The translations under genes and the position numbers were made by a program. Below the pieces are notes generated by a model that had not been told where the DNA came from, searched no databases, and saw only the letters and a list, made by a program, of their open reading frames with translations. 64,000 nt of DNA from Planctomycetota bacterium (GTDB lineage: Bacteria > Planctomycetota > OFTM77): assembly GCA_029260795.1 (NCBI GenBank), contig JAJDCO010000130.1, forward strand, positions 62,001 through 126,000, written 5' to 3'. Positions 60,953 through 64,000 of this stretch are shown here, in pieces. Within the stretch, counting starts at the first letter, position 1; the number at the start of each line of letters is the position of its first letter.

Positions 60953-62602
60953 TTGACCGAGCGGCGCCGGACATCTTGGATCAAGAAGATCCTGTTGGCA
61001 GTGCTCAGCCCGTTGATCGCGCTCGGCTTGCTCGAAGGGGGTCTGCGCCTCTGGGGATCGTTCGAGGGCGAGCGCTCCGTCGACGACCTGCTTTATGGCA
61101 AGACCCCTCTCGGCATCAACCCGGGCTTGTTCGTCGAAGACCCGGACCTGGGATGGCGAGTCCGGCCGTCCACCGACTGGGGAATCGAGCGCCGAATCAA
61201 CGCCGCGGGCTTTCGAGGTCCCGAGCGGCCGCTCGCCAAACCAGCCAACACGACCCGCATCGCTTGCCTCGGGGACTCGGTGACGTTCGGCTGGAGCCAG
61301 CTCGAGAGCGAGACCTACCCCTTCGTCCTACAAGACCTCCTCGACCGCGCAGGACTCGAGCGCCGATTCGAAGTCTTCGACTTCGGCGTGCCCGGCTACA
61401 CGACCCATCAAGCGCGACGACTTCTCGAGAGCGACGTGCTCGCGTATCAACCCGACGTCGTCACTCTTCTCTTCGGGTGGAATGACACCCACCAGTCGAC
61501 GCTGCGACGTCCCGATCGCGACCGCCCCCAGCCGAACGCCTTCGCTCATTGGACCCATGACACGATCGGTTGGAGCCGCCTCTACCAAGTCATGCGTCGT
61601 TGGGCTCTTCAGATCGCTGCCGGTGACGTCACGCCGAAAGGCGAGGTGGAGCCCGGCGAGGTCGACCCGGCCACGGTACGGGTGCCGATGGCACACTTCC
61701 TCGAGAACCTCGAATCACTGGTCGTGACCTGTCGAGGGCGGTCCATTCAGCCGGTCCTCATCACCGAGCCGCACAACGCGAAGTACATCGACTACCCGCT
61801 GCAAGAGCAGGTCGTCCGCGCCGTGCGATCGGGAGCTGCCCAAGCCGACGTCATCCTGGCCGACTTCGAGCGGCTCGTGCGCCGGCGCTACCTGAGTAGC
61901 TATCTCTTCGCGATGGCGCAGGTCTTCGCCCCTCTCCTGCCGTTGGAGAGCCAGCGTTGGATGGACGCTCTCCGCGCCTCGCGCCTCCGGGCGGACGCCG
62001 AGCTCCGCGGCAAGACCTGGACCGGACCGGCTGGCGTCCCCGACCGTGAGCTCTTCATCGATGACGTCCATCCGAACAAGGAAGGCCATCACCTGCTCGC
62101 CTACACTCTCTACGAGACGCTCCGCGTGCGCCTCTGGCCAGAGCTCCCGCCTCGGACACCGGCCTTCTTCGTGAACCTCGGACAATCCGACAGTCGAGAC
62201 GGGCTGTTGAGCTCGGTGGTCGGAGCGGGTTGGGGCCCCCTTCCCACGGGCACGTGGCAGTGGTGGCGCCCGATCCTGGGCGAGAGCGCCACACTTCACC
62301 TCCCAATCGTTCCCCAGAACGAGGCACGACTGCGCCTTCGGGCCCGCTCGACTGCACAGACTCCGCGGGCACTCGAGCTCGAGCTCGGTAGTGCGAGTTC
62401 ACAGTCGTTTGCCGTGCCCACTCGATGGACGACGCTCGAGTGGACCCCTCCCAAAGATGCTTGGAACGGAGATCGAAGCATCGTCCTCCACGTTCAAGGA
62501 CTCGCCGAGGCCGACCGAGCTTCGGGCATCGAAGTGAGCTCCCTCTTGATCGAGGTCGACGCTCCTTTTCAGGACGTCCCCCTGTCCGGAGGCCCGCGAT
62601 GA
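60953..62602 (+). CDS. Membrane-anchored SGNH/GDSL hydrolase
   Basis: 549 residues from TTG 60953 (GGAGG site 6 bases upstream). One N-terminal helix (about 11-28, ILLAVLSPLIALGLLEGG). SGNH blocks are: I, IACLGDSVTFGW with catalytic Ser near 107; III-like, LLFGWNDTH with the Asn; and V, DDVHPNKEGH with Asp and His near 370-378. A C-terminal beta-rich domain (400-549) follows. These enzymes are ester hydrolases, often on acylated sugars of the envelope. Its stop overlaps the next ATG by 4 bases. Confidence 0.88.
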   Translation: MTERRRTSWIKKILLAVLSPLIALGLLEGGLRLWGSFEGERSVDDLLYGKTPLGINPGLFVEDPDLGWRVRPSTDWGIERRINAAGFRGPERPLAKPANTTRIACLGDSVTFGWSQLESETYPFVLQDLLDRAGLERRFEVFDFGVPGYTTHQARRLLESDVLAYQPDVVTLLFGWNDTHQSTLRRPDRDRPQPNAFAHWTHDTIGWSRLYQVMRRWALQIAAGDVTPKGEVEPGEVDPATVRVPMAHFLENLESLVVTCRGRSIQPVLITEPHNAKYIDYPLQEQVVRAVRSGAAQADVILADFERLVRRRYLSSYLFAMAQVFAPLLPLESQRWMDALRASRLRADAELRGKTWTGPAGVPDRELFIDDVHPNKEGHHLLAYTLYETLRVRLWPELPPRTPAFFVNLGQSDSRDGLLSSVVGAGWGPLPTGTWQWWRPILGESATLHLPIVPQNEARLRLRARSTAQTPRALELELGSASSQSFAVPTRWTTLEWTPPKDAWNGDRSIVLHVQGLAEADRASGIEVSSLLIEVDAPFQDVPLSGGPR

Positions 62603-63315
62603 GCTTCGATCCCTGGGAGCTGTTGGCGCGGATTCGACCGGACGTTGTGAATGACCTTCGCCGTTGGCAGGGCGTCGTCGGCCGACAGCTCTCTCCTCGT
62701 GAGAGAGTGCTCGTTCGCGTCGCGCTGGCGGCTCAGTCACGGTCGGTGCCCTTGCTCGAAAGCGCACTCGACGAAGCCGCCGCCTACGAGATCGAGCCCG
62801 ACGCTCTCCTCGATGCGGTGCTTTGCGCCGGACCGATCGCCGGGATGGCGAGTGTCCTCGACGCCGTCGAGGTCATTCACCGCCGACATCCCGAGCTCGT
62901 CCCGGATGACACTTCCGAAGAGACACCCTTGGTCGTCTTCTCGCCGAGCCCGCCCGAGATTCCTCCGACCGACGACCTCCCGGCTCCGCCGGCGGTCCGC
63001 TCATTGGAGCTGCTGGTGGAGGAGGTGCCCGAGACCGGCGCCAAGGTCATCGAGCTGAGTGGTCGCCGGGTGGCGGTGTTCCGTGCCGAAGAACGCTTCT
63101 ACGCCGTCGACGACGTCTGCCCGCACCAAGATCGCCCCCTGGCCGACGGTCAGGTCGAAGACGGACACCTCGTCTGCCCTTGGCATGGCTGGCGCTTCGA
63201 TCTCGGCACGGGTCAGTGCGACCTCAGCCCCGGTGAAGATCTCGTGATTCATCGGGCTGAGGTCCGAGGCGACCGGCTGCTCGTCTCGCTGGCCGACTCG
63301 GCCGAGGCCGAATGA
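62599..63315 (+). CDS. Fusion of AhpD/CMD-like helical domain with Rieske [2Fe-2S] domain
   Basis: 238 residues from ATG 62599, overlapping the SGNH stop. The N-terminal ~105 residues are helical (LSPRERVLVRVALAAQSRSV, LDEAAAYEIEPDALLDAVLCAGPIAGM) like AhpD or carboxymuconolactone decarboxylase; the CxxC of AhpD is absent. After a Pro-rich linker the C-terminal Rieske domain has C174-P-H176 and C193-P-W-H196 (VCPHQDRPLAD; LVCPWHGWRF) as cluster ligands, with the RxF and LGTG environment of ferredoxin-type Rieske proteins. An electron-transfer role is likely. The pairing of the two domains is unusual. Confidence 0.87.
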   Translation: MSFDPWELLARIRPDVVNDLRRWQGVVGRQLSPRERVLVRVALAAQSRSVPLLESALDEAAAYEIEPDALLDAVLCAGPIAGMASVLDAVEVIHRRHPELVPDDTSEETPLVVFSPSPPEIPPTDDLPAPPAVRSLELLVEEVPETGAKVIELSGRRVAVFRAEERFYAVDDVCPHQDRPLADGQVEDGHLVCPWHGWRFDLGTGQCDLSPGEDLVIHRAEVRGDRLLVSLADSAEAE

Positions 63316-63359
63316 GCCCGCATTCTCTCCACAGGAACGACTCGATCGAAAGGACTCTC

Positions 63360-64000
63360 ATGCGATCCGCCCTGCTCGCGCTGGCGACCTCGCTCGCACT
63401 GCTGCTCTTGGCTCCCGTGGGAACGTCCCAGGATCTCACCGAGTCGATTCAGTGGACGTTCACGCTGGAAGAGGAAGGCCGCGGCGACGACGACGGCCTG
63501 ACCGAGCGCCTCCTCGCGCGCATCGTGTCCGAGCCCGACTCTCCGGCCGCCGAGCTCTGGGCGATCCGAGCCATCCGCGCTCGAGGGGGCGTCCGCTACC
63601 CGGCCGAGCTGGCGCAGCGCATGCAAGCCGCCCTCGACGCGACAGAACCTGTCAATGGTTTCGCAGCCACCTGGCTTCGCCAATGGCTGGTCAGCTACTT
63701 CGCCGAGACCGGGCGCTGGGAGCAGCTCGAAGCCGCGAGAAACCGCGACGGTCGACTGACCTCCTGGTTGACTCTCGGGCCGCTCGGCTTTCCGGCAGCG
63801 GATCTGAGCGATCACCGGTTTCCGCCGGAGTGGGAGATCGATCTGGAGGCGACCTACGCCGGTATTCGCGGGGACGTCCGATGGCGGACGGCGCAGGTCG
63901 ATGGCGACAGCGGCTTGGTCGATCTCTTCGCCGGTGCGACGCCCATCCTCGGAGCGTCCTACGGTTTGAGCCACTTTCAGATCGACGACTCGCGTCCGGT
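63360..64000 (+). CDS. Exported paralogue of the TPR/DUF3857 protein, cut by the window edge
   Basis: Reading from ATG 63360 (AGGA site 5 bases upstream) gives 213 codons without a stop to base 64000. Signal peptide MRSALLALATSLALLLLAP ... VGTSQ. The visible part contains SWLTLGPLGFPAADLSDHRFP and WEIDLEATYAGIRGDVRWR, which align with FIPTWAIAGPFDNER and AGVDLDAVMRGKDRDVRWF in the DUF3857 protein at 57115. It is therefore a second member of that family, 3' end outside the window. Confidence 0.85.
   Translation, partial: MRSALLALATSLALLLLAPVGTSQDLTESIQWTFTLEEEGRGDDDGLTERLLARIVSEPDSPAAELWAIRAIRARGGVRYPAELAQRMQAALDATEPVNGFAATWLRQWLVSYFAETGRWEQLEAARNRDGRLTSWLTLGPLGFPAADLSDHRFPPEWEIDLEATYAGIRGDVRWRTAQVDGDSGLVDLFAGATPILGASYGLSHFQIDDSRP

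Noticed and set aside
1..64000. CRISPR arrays, insertion sequences, retrons and toxin-antitoxin pairs
   Set aside because: No regularly spaced repeats, transposase or reverse transcriptase motifs, or small coupled toxin genes were found on reading both strands.

Overview
The window is 64 kb of GC-rich, densely packed bacterial chromosome with no rRNA, CRISPR array, insertion sequence or phage gene. A secretin lipoprotein, many lipoprotein and Tat signals and type IV pilus/type II secretion genes point to a Gram-negative-type cell with an outer membrane. The double-length UvrA, PPi-type phosphofructokinase, seven-iron ferredoxin, carboxypeptidase-regulatory-domain protein and very large TPR/DUF3857 proteins fit Planctomycetota or a neighbouring deep lineage (Acidobacteriota, Myxococcota). 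This placement is an inference, not a proof.

Layout. 1-9.7 kb: a type IV pilus/type II secretion assembly cluster (pseudopilin cut by the left edge, GspF-type platform protein, a second pseudopilin with an unusual tail, PilM/N-like, PilO-like, PilP/GspC-like, secretin fused to TPRs). It converges on a GspE/PilB ATPase and a zinc-ribbon protein. 10-20.5 kb: ferredoxin, tRNA-Trp, a 1.2 kb gene-poor stretch with hairpins and a degenerate direct repeat, a DUF2723 membrane protein, a tandem UvrA of 1873 residues, YggT and tRNA-Asp. 20.8-26 kb: an exported protein with a ThuA/DUF4350-like fold, a DUF2203 gene with a short leader ORF, glpD, and an unrecognised protein. 26-34.6 kb: an eight-gene minus-strand run with stop/start overlaps: recN, manA, rluB, unknown, a frameshifted MazG-type pyrophosphohydrolase, unknown, a carboxypeptidase-regulatory-domain protein and pfp. 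34.6-41.3 kb: an AT-rich segment ending in a strong orphan terminator, a small membrane protein, truB, a polytopic membrane protein, a lipoprotein and a large exported glycosidase-like protein. 41.3-43.7 kb: a compact four-gene operon (HEAT membrane protein, small beta protein, Tat-exported protein, XRE regulator) of unknown function. 44-52.6 kb: tex, a TPR lipoprotein, two large exported proteins and a tandem aspartic-protease protein. 52.6-64 kb: a SprT-like metalloprotease, a metallophosphoesterase, an exported HExxH protein, a TPR/DUF3857/transglutaminase protein, an SGNH hydrolase, an AhpD-like/Rieske fusion and, at the right edge, a truncated paralogue of the DUF3857 protein.

The genes mix housekeeping (DNA repair, tRNA and rRNA modification, glycerol-3-phosphate and fructose-phosphate metabolism) with envelope and secretion functions. 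The most unusual items are the pseudopilin carrying a duplicated GspG-type loop and a CH-PPGN/AHLAHGD insert, the single-chain double UvrA, the MazG gene whose frameshift splits its active site, and the four-gene HEAT/Tat/XRE operon. Several transcription units end in perfect hairpins that lack a T tract.
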